Origin: Blumeriella jaapii
Lineage: Eukaryota > Ascomycota > Leotiomycetes > Helotiales > Drepanopezizaceae
Direction: 5' to 3'
Length of the DNA: 64,000 nt
Assembly (NCBI GenBank): GCA_009599575.1
Contig: VWND01000075.1
Location: forward strand, 1,116,001-1,180,000
Shown: in pieces, positions 35,127-47,900 of the stretch
Layout: each line of letters begins with the position of its first letter
Numbering within the stretch: position 1 is the stretch's first letter
The notes under the pieces: model-generated
Database searches by the model: none
The model's input: the letters and a program-made list of their open reading frames with translations, nothing else
What the model was told of the DNA's origin: nothing
Position numbers and translations under genes: made by a program

Positions 35127-38100
35127 ATGTCAGACCAGTATCCAGCACTGCCAGCGTATGGCAATCCTTACCTGCCTCCTACATACCCCAACCACTACCC
35201 CCAAGTCGACGATAGTCACCAGGCGCATTACGACGCGTCGCAGGCTGCGTATGGATACAACGGGGCTGTCCCTTCCTTCAGCGCCGCTGCCGTCACGTCG
35301 GGAGTTCCTCCTCTGCCCATCTTTCAGGGCTGGAACCAAGATTCGACCCCGTTGCCACCCTACAATGCTGCTGCCAATCAAGCTGCGTATGCCGGCTTCA
35401 ACAACAGCGCCTACACCAGCAATGCGCAGCAGAACGCGCGCTTTTACCCTCCACCTCCCCAGCCGTCGTACCATCAGCTCGCTCCGGGTGTCAGGCCCTA
35501 CGAGCAAGGTGAAATGAGCGAGGGCGAGCTTGATGAGAATGCTAGGTCTGCAAATGATTCGTTGAGGGTACATGGGACACCTCCATATCAAAAAAATGGT
35601 GCCAGTGGTTATACTGACACCGCGCAGCGTGCTGTGTACTCGAGGCCGAAAGACTACACTCCGGGTATGCCAGGCACTAGTTTCTTTGAAAGTGTCCCAT
35701 CGCTAATCATGTGCCAGGAGATCAATACCACTTTCCATCACGAGAGATTTCGAAGACAAGACTCCAACCACCCAGCTCTTATTCACCTCACGTTCCCTCA
35801 GCAGGAGCAGATCATGAGAATCCATCGAGATCAGAGGTTTACTCGCAGACCCAGTATGGACGGTCGCACGATAAGACGACAGGCTCAAGCCCCACGAGTA
35901 GAAAATCCAAGGGATCCCGTCGAGCATCAAATGAAAAAGTGCCTATCGGCTCTGGGAACACTATTAGACAAACAACTCATCGAGCCGACGAACTCCATAC
36001 GCCTTTTAATACAGATGTCACGAGTACTTCTGGAGAAGTTGCTGGCCACCAGTCCAGACACAGCGAGGCAGAAAATTCCTCAGCTAATCGAAAAGTTATC
36101 TCAGATCCTGAGCACATACCTAGTCAGGGAAGCAGTCCAACAAATGGATATCATGCTCTTGCCAAGGCAGATAATACCATAGATACTATAAACGATGCGC
36201 TACCAAGATCTGTTGCAGACAATCGCAAGAAGGCCCAAGGGGCAATCCTGAACCTCTGGCCTTACGATGTCCGGTATCAGACATACATTGATGAGGGATT
36301 CGATAGAGAGATCATCGAGAGCTTGTTTGACGAGCTTAAAATGAACAAAAACGTGCTGACAAATGCTATCAACCCTGGTGAGAAAATGGGGTCCCAAACA
36401 AAGGAAAATCAAGCACTCGTGGACACCCCGAGAGATGTTCCTGTAGTAGCCAAAGCAGCGGTCTTGACCGAAAAAGAAAAGACGCTGCAGTCCAAACTAG
36501 AGGCTCTTCGGAAGTCACGAGAAGAACGCGCTCAAAAGGCTGCGGCTAAAAATGTCAACAAGACCGCGATTGTCCCCACTTCTTCTACGGCAAGCCTACC
36601 CAAAGCCGCAACCACCGCTCAGGCAACTTTACCTTCAATTTCGATCTCATCTTCACTTTCGACCTTCCCTTCTGATTCTACTCTGCCTTCTACATTGGCT
36701 TTGCCCTCCGCTTCGACCTTGTCTTCCACTTTGAATTTACCTTCCAATTCACCCTCGACTTCGAGATCGCCTCCCACTTCGATTTTACCTACGACTTCTA
36801 CTTCGACTTTGAGGTCGCAACTCAGTCTTCAACTCGACGCGCCGACCTCATCCACACCCGCTGCACAGCAGCAGACCTCAATCATCCCTGGGCTGTTCTT
36901 AGCCTCTCCTGCAGCAAACAACCCCCCTGCTACTACCATGCCACCTCTTAGTCACAACAGCTTGGGGAAACGTCCAGTTGCGGCTGATTTCGACAAACCC
37001 ACTCCATCAGCTGCGCCATACAAACGACCCTTTGGTCAAAGTCGAACTGATCACACTCTCGTTATCAATGTCAGCGAGGATGAGGACTCTGAGGATGAGG
37101 ATACTGCAATGGACCTTGAATCACAAGGCGATCAAGATTCTCCAACAGTGCCACTCACAAGAATGTTCGCTGACCGATCTGCCACGAACCCCATCCTTTC
37201 AAGTCGCCAGCCTCACACCTCTCCACCCAACTCTTCTGCCGTGAACACTCCTCCTGTTCACGCAGCAAATTACACAGCGGGAATTCAGGATCTAGGGCGC
37301 GTGGAGAACGAGCTGAAGGAGCTAAAGAAAAAGATTGAAAACGCCGAACGCCGCCTTGAAGCCAAGCAAAACTCCGGTGCCCACCATGTACCAAACGCTT
37401 CTGAGTTGAGCACAACTACTGCCAGCCCAGTGCTCAACAAGGTCGAGACCTCTGTTGAGATCCAAAAGAAGGCTGAGATTGCGGACACAAAGATAGCACT
37501 TGAACAGCAAAAAGTAGCTGATGCCAAAGCTGCCGAGTCTGCGGAAGCTGAGGTGGTCAAGAAAAAAGAAGCCGAGCAAAGACGCCTTCAACGTGAGAGA
37601 ATCGCAGCTGATCTTCCCCGTGCAGATGCTGCTCTTCTTGAATCTCAGTTGAAATTGGAACAGATCCGTGCTCAATTGGCAGAAGCTGAGGCAGAACACC
37701 AAAGAGAGTTGAAGGAAAAGTGTCGACTGGACGAGGAGATGAAGCGTCTTGGGGAAGAGGCGGAAGAACAATTGCAAGCTGAGAAGGCCAAGCTTACCCA
37801 GTTGGACAAGGAAGTTGCCGCGAACAGTGAAGGTATGTCGATCCGATCTCAAATGCTTTCTGGTTGTCTTTGTGCATCAGAAATCTTTTGTACTACAAGT
37901 TTTTTACTTACTTCATAGGCCCCTCTCATCTATCTTCTGTTGGTACTGCTGCACCGAGTGTTGAAGCCATTCAAACATCGCACCATCGCCAATCTTCCTC
38001 TGCTCCCAGCACTGCATCTAGCAGTGTTGTTCAACCGCCTGAGCTTGCTGCAGCGCCAGCCATCACCGAGTCCCAGAGCACAGCAATCGATGGTTTGCCT

Positions 38101-39366
38101 GCGACCCTCGGACATCCACCGACCGCTACCCTCCAGCTTGCTGAACAAGACCATACAACTCATCAGGCCCATGAGAACGTTGTTGACGTCTCCCACGAAA
38201 AGCAGGATGGATCGGAGGACGTCATTTCACCTGGCGAAGCACCGGAACCAGTCGACCATGACATGGATGCAGTATCTCAGGACGTGGAAGATATGGACAT
38301 CGACGATTTCTACGCCCCCGACTCAGACCAGCTTGCCCCCAAGTCTGCTTCGCACCCTAAGGACGAGGAAATGCATAGCCCTGAATACTCACCAAAACTT
38401 GACCGCACCGTTCAAGAAGCACCTGACCGCGAGTCGGACGACTATGAACCACGAGAAGCTGTACCTCCCTCTGCCGACAACGAGGAGCCTTACTCCCCAC
38501 CTTTTAGTCCTGCTCAACCCCAAGTCACCGGCCTCGGCCCTGGCCCCGTCCCCATTGCATCCTCTGCTCCTCCCTTTCCCCACATCTCCGACCCTGTCCT
38601 TCCAGAAACCTCAAACACCACCAGATCGGATGATGTGCTAGGTGATGTTAGCGCAGAGGTCAAGATCGCTAATGCTCCAGAGAATAACGCTGCACAAGTA
38701 GTGACTAATGACGTTCGGGGTAGTGAAGCAAAGGTACTCGACAGATCTGTTCTTCCACAAGCCTCGAAGTTGGTCGAAGTAAAGTTGCATCTCGGGGTGA
38801 AATTTGATGGTAGCTAACATTCTTCAAGGATTCTGCCGAGTCGCGTAACAAGCTCGATTCTTACGTCCCTTACGAATCTCCTCTGAAGCTGTTCGCGGCC
38901 TATCGCTTCCACCCGAACTTCAAGCAGGATGTACCTGGCGGTCTACGCTCAAATACCTATAGCCACAAGATCAAGCCCAACCAAGAGTTCTGCCGCTGGG
39001 AGTTGTCCGGCGGAATCTGCAACGACCCCACCTGCGAGGAACAACATTTCCGAGAAATCAACCTCCCTGGTGCGTGGGCTGTTGGACACGCCGGCTCAGG
39101 CTCTTTCCTTGAGTATTCCATCTTGTGTTGGGCTAACTTTTGCCTGTTTAGACGACGCAATCCTCACGGCCCTCGGATCCCCGGCTGAGTTTAAAGGCGA
39201 GCAGCGCGACAGCTTCTGTGCTGGATTGCGGGGTGTTCTTTTAGATCTGCGAGTGCGGAAGATCAGAGACTTTGACATCATTGCTACTGAGATTATTGCC
39301 TATCGCGCAAAATTCCTTGGCGACAAGTCCAAAGTTTTGGCAGCGCTTGAAGGCACCACTATCTGA
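35127..39366 (+). CDS. Red1-like CCCH zinc-finger protein (zf-C3H1 family)
   Basis: Five exons join in phase: 35127-35664, 35718-37832, 37919-38778, 38829-39069 and 39152-39366, about 1,322 aa. Four introns of 50-86 nt have CTAAC/CTAAT or similar branch sites. The N-terminus is a Tyr/Pro-rich disordered segment. The middle is Ser/Thr-rich, with a charged coiled coil at about residues 700-880 (LKELKKKIENAERRLEAK). A Pro/acidic stretch follows. The C-terminus holds the diagnostic CRWELSGGICNDPTCEEQH, a C-x8-C-x4-C-x3-H finger at about residue 1225, preceded by SPLKLFAAYRFHPNF. That finger is the putative zf-C3H1 domain of fission-yeast Red1 and metazoan ZFC3H1. Those proteins scaffold a nuclear complex with an Mtr4-like helicase that feeds RNAs to the exosome. 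A nuclear RNA-decay role is inferred from the family. Confidence 0.85.
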
Positions 39367-40046
39367 GCTCCTGCATTCACTTACCACTCCCGACAGCCCA
39401 CCCAGTTCAACCCACCTAGTTGAACCCACCCCTTGCTGGGCTCGACTTGTAGAAATACCGCCTTCCGACTGTTGTTGGCCGGTCAGAGACATTCATGTAC
39501 ATTTACGACAAGATCCTTGTTGTTGATCAATCGCCCAACTATCATCGACAACTCGGACAGTTCTTTTTCCTTTTCTCGCACGATTTTTTTCTTTCCCCCG
39601 CAAAAAAAGAAAAGTGGGCTTGCTTCACTTGCATGGCCTGGAGTTGCATGGCAAGGCGCTAGGTTGCGAGGATGTTCGCCAGATTCGCTGGGGACATGGG
39701 GCTTCTTGCTTCAGCTTCTACAGTGCGATACGATACGATACGATACCCCGTGGCCTTTACGAGGAGATAATAGCGGTGGTCGCATGCCACTGCATACATG
39801 CGTGCCTTGGGCGCTGGGGAGAAAGAGACACATAGGTCAGTGTTGATAGTGTAATGAATGCAAAACAATTTCTCATGCGCCTCTTCTCCTTCCCGTCGGT
39901 CGGTCGAGTGAGTGGTATTGGAGTGCGCGATGATTGAAGAATCGTTGTACCCAAGGGAAACAGGTATTACCCAAGGGAAACAGGTAGGAGATGTGGTGAC
40001 ACGCTGCCAGGCTCCGCCGTACGTACAGACATACAGACGTAGCTCC
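39367..40046. other. Spacer between convergent genes
   Basis: No gene is supported. It holds the 3' regions of the Red1-like gene and of the MFS gene. Noted features are a poly-A/T-rich stretch near 39570-39610, a CGATA pentamer repeat (four copies) near 39730-39745, and a duplicated 19-bp ACCCAAGGGAAACAGGTA-type segment at about 39950-39985. Confidence 0.5.
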
Positions 40047-41223
40047 TCACGTCTGGAACAACCAGCGCACATCCTCATCACTCACAATGACGCCGTCGCC
40101 ACCAGTCTCGCCCGCCTGCTGCCTCGCGCGCTTCCTCCCGTTCTCCCTCGTCAACAGGGCCCACAGCACGCCCGTCACGACGAGATTCGCCACCAGGTAG
40201 GCCAGCGCGAAGCCGTGGCCCAGGAACCAGCGCGGCTTGGTGTCGGGCCGGTACAGCTGCGTGCCCAGCACGGCGCCGAGGTTGCCGATGGTGATGGTCA
40301 TGGCCGTGGCGGTGGCGCGCTTGGTCTGGCCCGACACGTTGGCCGCGGCCCACGAGAGCACGATGGCCGTGGACGGGTAGATGCCGGCGGCGGCCAGGAC
40401 GGTGCCGGCGTAGGACACGGCCGGCGCGCGGGCCGGGGCCGCGAGCAGCATGAGGTAGCCGAGGATGGCGAGCGTCGTCGCGGCGGCGACGTAGGGCGCG
40501 CGGCGGCGCGTCTCGCTCGCGACGGCGACGAGGATCGTCAGCGCGAAGGCCACGGCGTACGGCGGCACCGTCAGCAGCTGCGCCTCGGCCGTGCTGTACC
40601 CGAGCTGCTGGATGATGGTCGGCAGGAACAGGGAGAGCGTGTAGAGCGGCAGCGACATGGTGTGGAAGCCGAGCCCGTACAGCCAGCACTTGGGGTCCGC
40701 GAGGGCGGCGCGCACGTTCGCCCACTGGAAGGCTTCGTCGTTCGTGGCGTCGGACGAGGCCTCGAGCCGGGCGTGGATCAGGGCCCGCTCGGCTTCGCTG
40801 AGAAAGGCGGCGGTCGAGGGGTAGTTGTGGATGAAGAAGTAGGCGCCGATGGCGACGACGACGGTGAAGAGGCCTTCCTGCGGAGCCGCAAGCTGGTTAG
40901 TGATGGGCTCCGAGAGAGGGGTCGTGGAAGACGGGGGGTCCTAGGGTTTGTGTGGAAAGGGGAATGTATGTGTATGTGTAGGTACATGTATGTGAATGTA
41001 TGTGTAAACATGTATATGTCATGTATCATGTACATACATATACATGTATATATGTATACATATGTACATATACAGATGTGTATATACATGTATTTGTATA
41101 CATTTGTACATATACAGATGTATACACATACATATTTACACATACATATTTGTACACATGTACATACATACCTACATATAGGTACATACCTTTACCTTAC
41201 ACATACACACATACCTCTTACAC

Positions 41224-41256
<33 letters not shown>

Positions 41257-42163
41257 ACATCGAGATACGTACCAAGATGAAGATCCACCTCCACCCAGCA
41301 TAATTGCCGACGCCATCCATCTTCGCAATACCGAAGGCCAGGATGCCGCCGAACGCGCCCGCCAGGCTCGCGGCCGAGAAGAACAGGGCCACGCGGTAGT
41401 GCACCTCGGTGCGCTTGTACCACATGGACAGGTAGAAGACGACGCCGGGGAAGAGGCCAGACTCCGTGACGCCGAGGAAGAAGCGCGCGACGAGGAAGCC
41501 GGCCAGGTTCTGCGTCAGGCCCAGCAGGCTGGCGACGATGCCCCAGGCGAGCATCAGCGTGGGCAGCCAGAAGCGCGGCGTCGTGCGCTTGAGGACGATG
41601 TTGCAGGGGATTTCGAAGAGAACCTGGGAGGTTGGGCGTGAGCTCACTCGCTCACGACGCGCTCATGCGAACCTCTCCCGATCCTGACCTGGACGACTGG
41701 AGGGAGGGGGGCCGCGTCGACGGACGGACGGACGGACGGACGTACATAGCCAATGAAGTAGATGGTCAAGGTAAACAAGTACTGGTTGCCCGTGATGTGC
41801 AAATCGTCCACCAGGCCCTCAATCCGCGCATTTCCAACTATCACACGGTGGTCGGATCAGTACAAGCCGGGGGTCGATCGTTGTTCTTTTCCCCTCGTGC
41901 ACAGAAATCACTCGGGGTTTTCTCTACCAAAAGAAGGGCGGGAGAGGGGGCGTCTTACTGTTGCTCCGATCCAAGAACGACAGCAAGTACAGCAGCGTCA
42001 AGGGCGGCAGCAGCTTCCGATCCAGCCTCCGCAGCAAGGCCTTCTCGCTGAGGCCCGTCGTCGGGTGGGCGACGGCCTCTGCAGACGACCGCGAGGGAGC
42101 GTCGCCGCCGCCCTGTGGCAGGCCGCTGCCCTCGCGAGCGGCTTTCTCGTCGAGGGTCGCCAT
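40047..42163 (-). CDS. MFS transporter, anion:cation symporter (ACS) family
   Basis: Four exons: 42163-41959, 41837-41746, 41623-41273 and 40877-40047, about 492 aa. Donors are GTAAGA, GTACGT and GTACGT. Seen: a cytosolic N-terminus, then [19 protein letters not shown] and the family signature [16 protein letters not shown] rebuilt across intron 1. The loop after TM2 ([14 protein letters not shown]) and GWRWIFIL follow, then six more hydrophobic segments including [18 protein letters not shown], for about 12 helices in all. The ACS (Dal5/Tna1-type) family imports organic anions such as allantoate, nicotinate, pantothenate or biotin with protons. The substrate cannot be predicted here. The short tail ends [10 protein letters not shown]. 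Intron 3 is 395 nt and filled with TACATATA-type repeat. Confidence 0.92.
40980..41255. repeat. TACATATA/CACATAC simple-repeat tract inside MFS intron 3
   Basis: Most of the third intron of the MFS transporter gene is alternating purine-pyrimidine DNA made of ACATACAT, TATACATG and GTATACATATG units, with many short palindromes. The exon reading frame is unaffected. The same composition recurs in spacers at 1-10 kb and 42-44 kb. Confidence 0.85.
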
Positions 42164-44976
42164 CTTCGGCGGAGGTATCTACCGAAGGAAGGGGAGGGAC
42201 CAAGCTCCGATGCCAAGCTAGGGACTCGACGAGATCCGGGGATCTGCTGCTGGGAGAGAGGGAGAAACGATGGAGTTCAGGAATGGCGGACGGCCGGGAT
42301 GCCTCTACACTTGGTTGGTACTGGAAGTAGGTAGGTAGACGGAGAGATACGACGCGGCAATGGGAACGCGCCTCGAAACACACGGTGCGATGCGTGCAGC
42401 ACAGCGCAGCACAGCACAGCGCTTCGTAGCTGTATATATCGTCGAGAGCACGCCATGGCCAGCCGTCCGTCGCGGAGCAAGAAGGGAGAGAGAGGGCGGA
42501 GGGTCCAATGAGCGAGCGCTCCTGGTTGTTGGGTGTTTACTTGCTCGCCCACCTTTGTTTGGACATGGATCGCGAAGGAACAGCCACGAATGGCGAATCT
42601 GTAGTGGCTGGCATGGGGGATCGGCAATTGCCTCTCGAGGCGTGGCCGCTGGTGAGTACAGTAAGTAATGTACAGACAGTACCATAGTACTGTACAGTGC
42701 CATACATAGTACAGTATCTATAGCACATACAGTACACAACACAACACAGTAGGATAAGCGAGGCCAGCTTCTCTTCGCGCCGTACTGTACTGTACAGTAA
42801 AGCAGGCGTGTACACAATCTCCTCTTCTAGCTTTGTGCGAGGAAGTTAGTTGATGGTTACTCGGGATGCAGAAAAAAAGACACAAGAAAGAGAAAGAAAT
42901 AGAAAAAGAAAAGAAGAAAGAGGAAGAAGAAGAAAGCCGGTTGGGATGTCGATGCTTTCTGCATCTTCAGACAATGGGGTCAACGGTAGGGGTTGGGAAG
43001 ACCGTCCGTCACGTCACGCCGCTCTCACAGTCAGTTATTAACAGTATACAGTACCTAGGTACCTAAGGTATATACATAGACTGCGGTTTTTTTGTTTGTT
43101 CCCACCCACGCTTCTGGTTCGAGACCAGGTTTTGACCGAGCGAGGCTATAGGTACAGCATGTACAGTATATACTGTGTACAAAAAAAAAAGGCCGTTGGA
43201 AAACCGGACGGGGAAGATGTTTGCTTATATATAATGCAGAGCTATGAAGCCCTAGCCAAGCCAAGGCCATCTTCCATCTTCCAGACCGAAACCACAAAAC
43301 CGTTTTTTGCATCGTAGATTTTCCTTTTCCCTCGGCTTTCCGTGTTCCACTGTGCGTCTGGGTTGGACGTGAAATTCTGTCTTTCTTTCTTTCTTTTTTC
43401 TCTTTTCTGCAGGCGCAGAACTCGGTGATGAGGGGTTCCCGACCCCCAGGTTCTGGGGTCACAGGCGACCCGGGTTAGTGAGTGAGTGAGTGAGTGACAC
43501 CACTTCAGGTGGGGGGTGGGTTACTGTACATACCATCGATCCCATCGGGCTTGAAACATCGTGCCTCGTACCGCGAGCGAAATCGTCCCGCGCGCGAGGG
43601 CGTGCGGTTGCGAGGTCTCCAGTTTCGGACTCGCTGAGGGGGAGCGCTACGGTATATACCGACCGTAGTGACTCGTTCATGTTTGTTGCTCGGCTTCGTG
43701 TGGGAGGAGGGAAAGTGTACATACAGTACTTGGTGGAAATGCAGTACAGTGCGGTACAGTAAGTAGGTAGGTACCTAAGTACATAAGGACCGCATGATCA
43801 CACGCGAGCGAGCACATCACGGCGTTGACGCTGGACTTTCTCTCCTTCTTTCTATCGATCGTATCCGCCCTTGCGTGGGCAGAAGTGCTGTAAGTCACTT
43901 GGTCAGCAACCGAGGTCGCTCCCGGCTGAGGGGCGTGGGGTGATGTGGCATCGTCGCCGCCTGTGCTCGCCGTCGGCCGCCGTGAAGCTATTCCCAACTC
44001 TGGTTGACATGCATGCATTCCGTCGTCCGGGCCTCCGCGTCACGAGCCAAGTCACCACTCCCACGGGCATTGTGCGTCTTCCATGACTGTATGTACTGTG
44101 TACGATGCCGTTGCGGCACCACCGACCAGGAACACTGCTCGATGACGTCCCGTACTGTACTGTGCATGCAGTCGTAGGCAGAGTAGAGTTCGAGACGTCT
44201 TGGAGATCGGCGGAAACGCGGTTGCGACGTCGATCCTCCTTCGGGGAAGTCGTCGAACGGAAGGATGTGTGGATGTGTGTGTGGATGTGTGTGTGTATGT
44301 GTGTATGTAAGTACCTATGTATTGTATGTACAGTAAGTACAGTACAGTCAGTCAGGACTGACTATGTACTGACTGTGCCATCGTCCTCTGTGTGGCCGCG
44401 AGCCCGGCGTGGGTGGTCGACCAAGCGACCGACTGTGCGGTGCTGCTACTGCACTCACTGGCCGCACCTCGTCCATGATTCATGGGGGACCGGTCGACGC
44501 CCAGCCAACAACACACACACACACACTCTCTCTCTCTCACCTCCCGCGCCAGGTCGCGCGACGACATCAACATCAACCATCAAACAAACCACCATCGCCC
44601 GCGCCTGGGGATTCCCTCCCATCGTGGCACGCAACTCCATCGCTCGTCCGACGGTACATCCTGCACATCCACACCCTCGCCGACCACCTTCCCCTTCGTG
44701 CCCCGAGCGGGTGGAACGGCCAAGGGACATCCTCCTCCACTCACAGACTGTCTCCCCCCAACTCTCCCCCCCCCCCAAGCCGGCGATCCCAGTCTCCTCC
44801 CCTCGCTCGCTCCACTCTGCTGCTGCTGCTGCTGCTGCCGCCGCCCGTCGTCATCCTACCGCTTCCTTCTCCATCGTCGCTCGTCTTCTCCCTTCTCCAT
44901 GCCCTAGAGTCCTCATCAGCCCTCAGTTGGCAGAGGCACAGGCACAGGCACACCGGCAGCGCGCCGACCACACACG
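42164..44976. other. Gene-free, microsatellite-rich spacer
   Basis: No gene is supported. GTACAGTAC/GTACTGTAC motifs lie at about 42655-42800, 43035-43060, 43140-43180, 43720-43785, 44090-44165 and 44320-44380. Other simple repeats are AGAAAGAAA (42880-42935), TTTCTTTC (43380-43400), GTGA (43475-43495), GTGTGTAT (44265-44310), CACACA then CTCTCT (44508-44540) and CTGCTG (44817-44840). The last ~300 bp, Pro/Ser-codon-like and CT-rich, is the presumed 5' UTR or promoter of the next gene. Confidence 0.5.
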
Positions 44977-47900
44977 ATGTTTGGCAACAAGAACCGACGG
45001 CGCAGAGGTTCCTCGAACCCGGTACGTACACCGTCCTTCCTGCGCGGGCCCTCCGGTCTCTCGGGCTCGACGTCGCGCGGCGTGGGCGCGGCTGAGAGCC
45101 CGTCGAGGCCATGGAAAAATAAAACGGCACACCACACGCCTGCCATGCACATGAGAGCGACGCCATTGCTGACACGTCCGTCTCCAGCCCCCCAACGGAA
45201 CGACGACGGCCAATCCCTCGGCGGCGACGGCGGCGGCCCAGGCCTTCCTGAAGACGCAGGCGTCGAATGCCTCCCTCTCGAGCGCCGCCGCGGCGGCCGC
45301 GCTGCGATCGCGACCCACGACCCCGACCAGCGTGGCCGATGTGCAGACGAAGAGGACGCTCCGGCGGAGCGGATCCGCCTCGTCGATGGCGAGCTCGGCG
45401 GCCGGCTCGACGAGAGGAGGCCGACCGCCGCTGGAGCGACGGGGAAGCAACGCGTCCATGTCGGACCGGACATTCCGGGATCCTTCGCCGGGCCCGTCCG
45501 CGCCCGTACCCAGCGCGATCGATGCGCCGCCCGTGCCAGCCCTCCCCAGGACGATGCAGCACATGTCGTCGCCGCCGCCGCCGGCCACGGGTCCCGCGAA
45601 GCCGCACCGGCGAGCGGCCAGTCTCGAGGCGCCCGCCCTGCGAGTGGCATCGCCCCCTCCAAGCAAGGCCAACGGGCGCGGATCCAGTCTGGGGCCCGCG
45701 ACCACCCCGACCCCGCCCCGGAAGGCCGGCCAGCGCAGGATGTCCACCTTGTCGAGTGTGTCCGAAGCAGAGAGACCAGCAAGTAGAGGGTCCGTTAATT
45801 TCTCCCTGCCTACGGGTTCTAGGCCGACCTCACCCGTCGCACAGAGAATGCTAACATCTCCGTTACCTCAAAGGGCAAATCTGGCACGCATTGTGTCTCC
45901 CACTAACCAGAACTTGATCTACGATCCTAACACGCGCAGTTTCTTGCCCGAGGCGCAGATCGTGGCCATGGAGCAGCGGATGCGGGATGCGGCACCGCAA
46001 CCCGGCAAGACGAAGAAGCGACCCGCGCAGGCAGCGGGGTCGCATCTCTCGCAGGGCATGGGCACCGCGGGAGGGAGGCCCCGAGGGACCTCGGTGGATG
46101 CGCTGGAAGCCACCGAGGCATCTCAAGCCGCCGTGCGAGCCGCCGTGCGCGCCGCCGTGCCCGCGTCGCCGACACCTGCGCCCGCACCGATACCCGCCCC
46201 GGCACCGATGCCGGTGCACGCCCCGGCGCCAGAACGCGTGGCCGAAAACCCGCCGACCGAGACGAAAGAGAAGGGGGTGGTGAGCGATGCGGAGGGCGAC
46301 CAAGGCTCCGATGTTCCCCACCCCGACGAGGCGAGCGACTGGAGCGCGCAAGATCCGCACATGAGGGCGGGTCCACTGCTCGCCACGACGCCCTCGAATG
46401 TGCGAGAGGACAAGGTGCGGGAAGAGGAAGAGCTCGAGACCGCCACGCCGACGACAGGCGGTCTGGCGACGTTGGATCCAAACACCGAACGACGGCAGCC
46501 TTCGCCTTCACCGTTGCCTCGATCGGAAGCGGGTAGGCGCCAGGGCCGAGGACAAGCTGCGGCATCAGCTGCCTCGGCCCAGGGCAGCCCAGCATCACCG
46601 GCCGTGGAGGGCACCGGGTTGGCCGCCCCGAGACGGGTCAGAGTGGCGTCTGTAAGCCCAACCCGGACCGCACATTTTGCGCGTACTCCCGAGAGCCTGG
46701 CGGTAAGGCACGATCCCCCTGCGAGGTCGATTTCTCCTCGGAAGTCCGCCATGAAGCACTCCAACTCCCCTCGTGGATCATCCCCCATGGAGGCCAGCCC
46801 GGGGCCCGACGAGCAGTCCTTGAATGCTTCGATTGGCACCTCGGAAAGCGCGGCAGCTAGTAGAAAGAAAGCCAACCGCGTGAGTTTTGATGAAACCCAC
46901 ATCGTGGTGGGTCAAGCCGCGTTGACGGTCCCGGCGGACTCGCCAGTTGCGATGAGCCCCCAGACAAAGCGCCAATGGTTTAGCATTGGACGTGGGAAGA
47001 AGAAGGAGACCGCGGTAGTCGACGAGGACGAGAGCGAAGTCATGAAGCCTCGCCCTGCTTTGCCCTCTTTCGGTAGCGTCCGAGAGAAAAAGACGCCCTC
47101 AAAAGTGATGGAAGAGCGGCTGTTGGTCAAGCCTACAGAGCCTTCCCAAACTCCGGCTTCTCGAGAACTCGTGGCTTCACCCAACGGCGATGTCGCCGGG
47201 AACCCGCTTGGGCAATCCAACGACCACGGCGCAGGAGCCGCCATCGCCCAAGATGCCGCGTCCAAGAATGCTGCTAACATCTCCAAGTCCCGAGAGCCCT
47301 TGCCTCCCAAAGTACGGACCGTGGAAGGTAATGGATACCACTCGGACAGTGATAGCAGCTCGTATAGCGTAGACGACCCGAAGTTCGAGGTTGGCGTCGC
47401 TCGAGGCAACAGTGTCCGGCGTGGGCCGGAAGATGGAGATGCGGACACTTACCGCGCGCTCGCCTCACCACCTTCACACGATCTCGAGACTTCAACTGAG
47501 AACGACAAAGATGAGGCTATGGCTGGGTCTGACATTCCACGGATTGCAGTTCTTTCAGCAACCCCCACTCTGGACAAGACGGAATCGAGCCGGGAATGGC
47601 CCGATATGCCTGGGTCCTGGGCCAACAACACGAGTTTCGATTCCAGCAGTCAAGGGGGGCCAGATGACAACGCTCCTGCGATTGTTGGGCACCGCCTTAC
47701 CGATCCAACTCCGGCCGACGTTGGAATCGCCGAGCCGGACCCAGAGACGCCACGTGCCGGATCTCCAGTGCTGGGCGAGATCGCTGCTTACAACGCGCAT
47801 CCAGTGATCTTGGAAGAACCAGAAGAATCGGATGCAGAGGTGTTCAGCGACGCAGCGGAAGACCTGTCTGGCGCCGAGGGGAACGGATTCATGTCTTTGG

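Noticed and set aside
43105..43135. tRNA B-box-like GGTTCGAGACC
   Set aside because: No A box, acceptor stem or cloverleaf can be drawn around it.
44741..45782. Long minus-strand Arg/Ala-rich frames opposite the Ser/Pro-rich gene
   Set aside because: GC-rich antisense shadows without family features.
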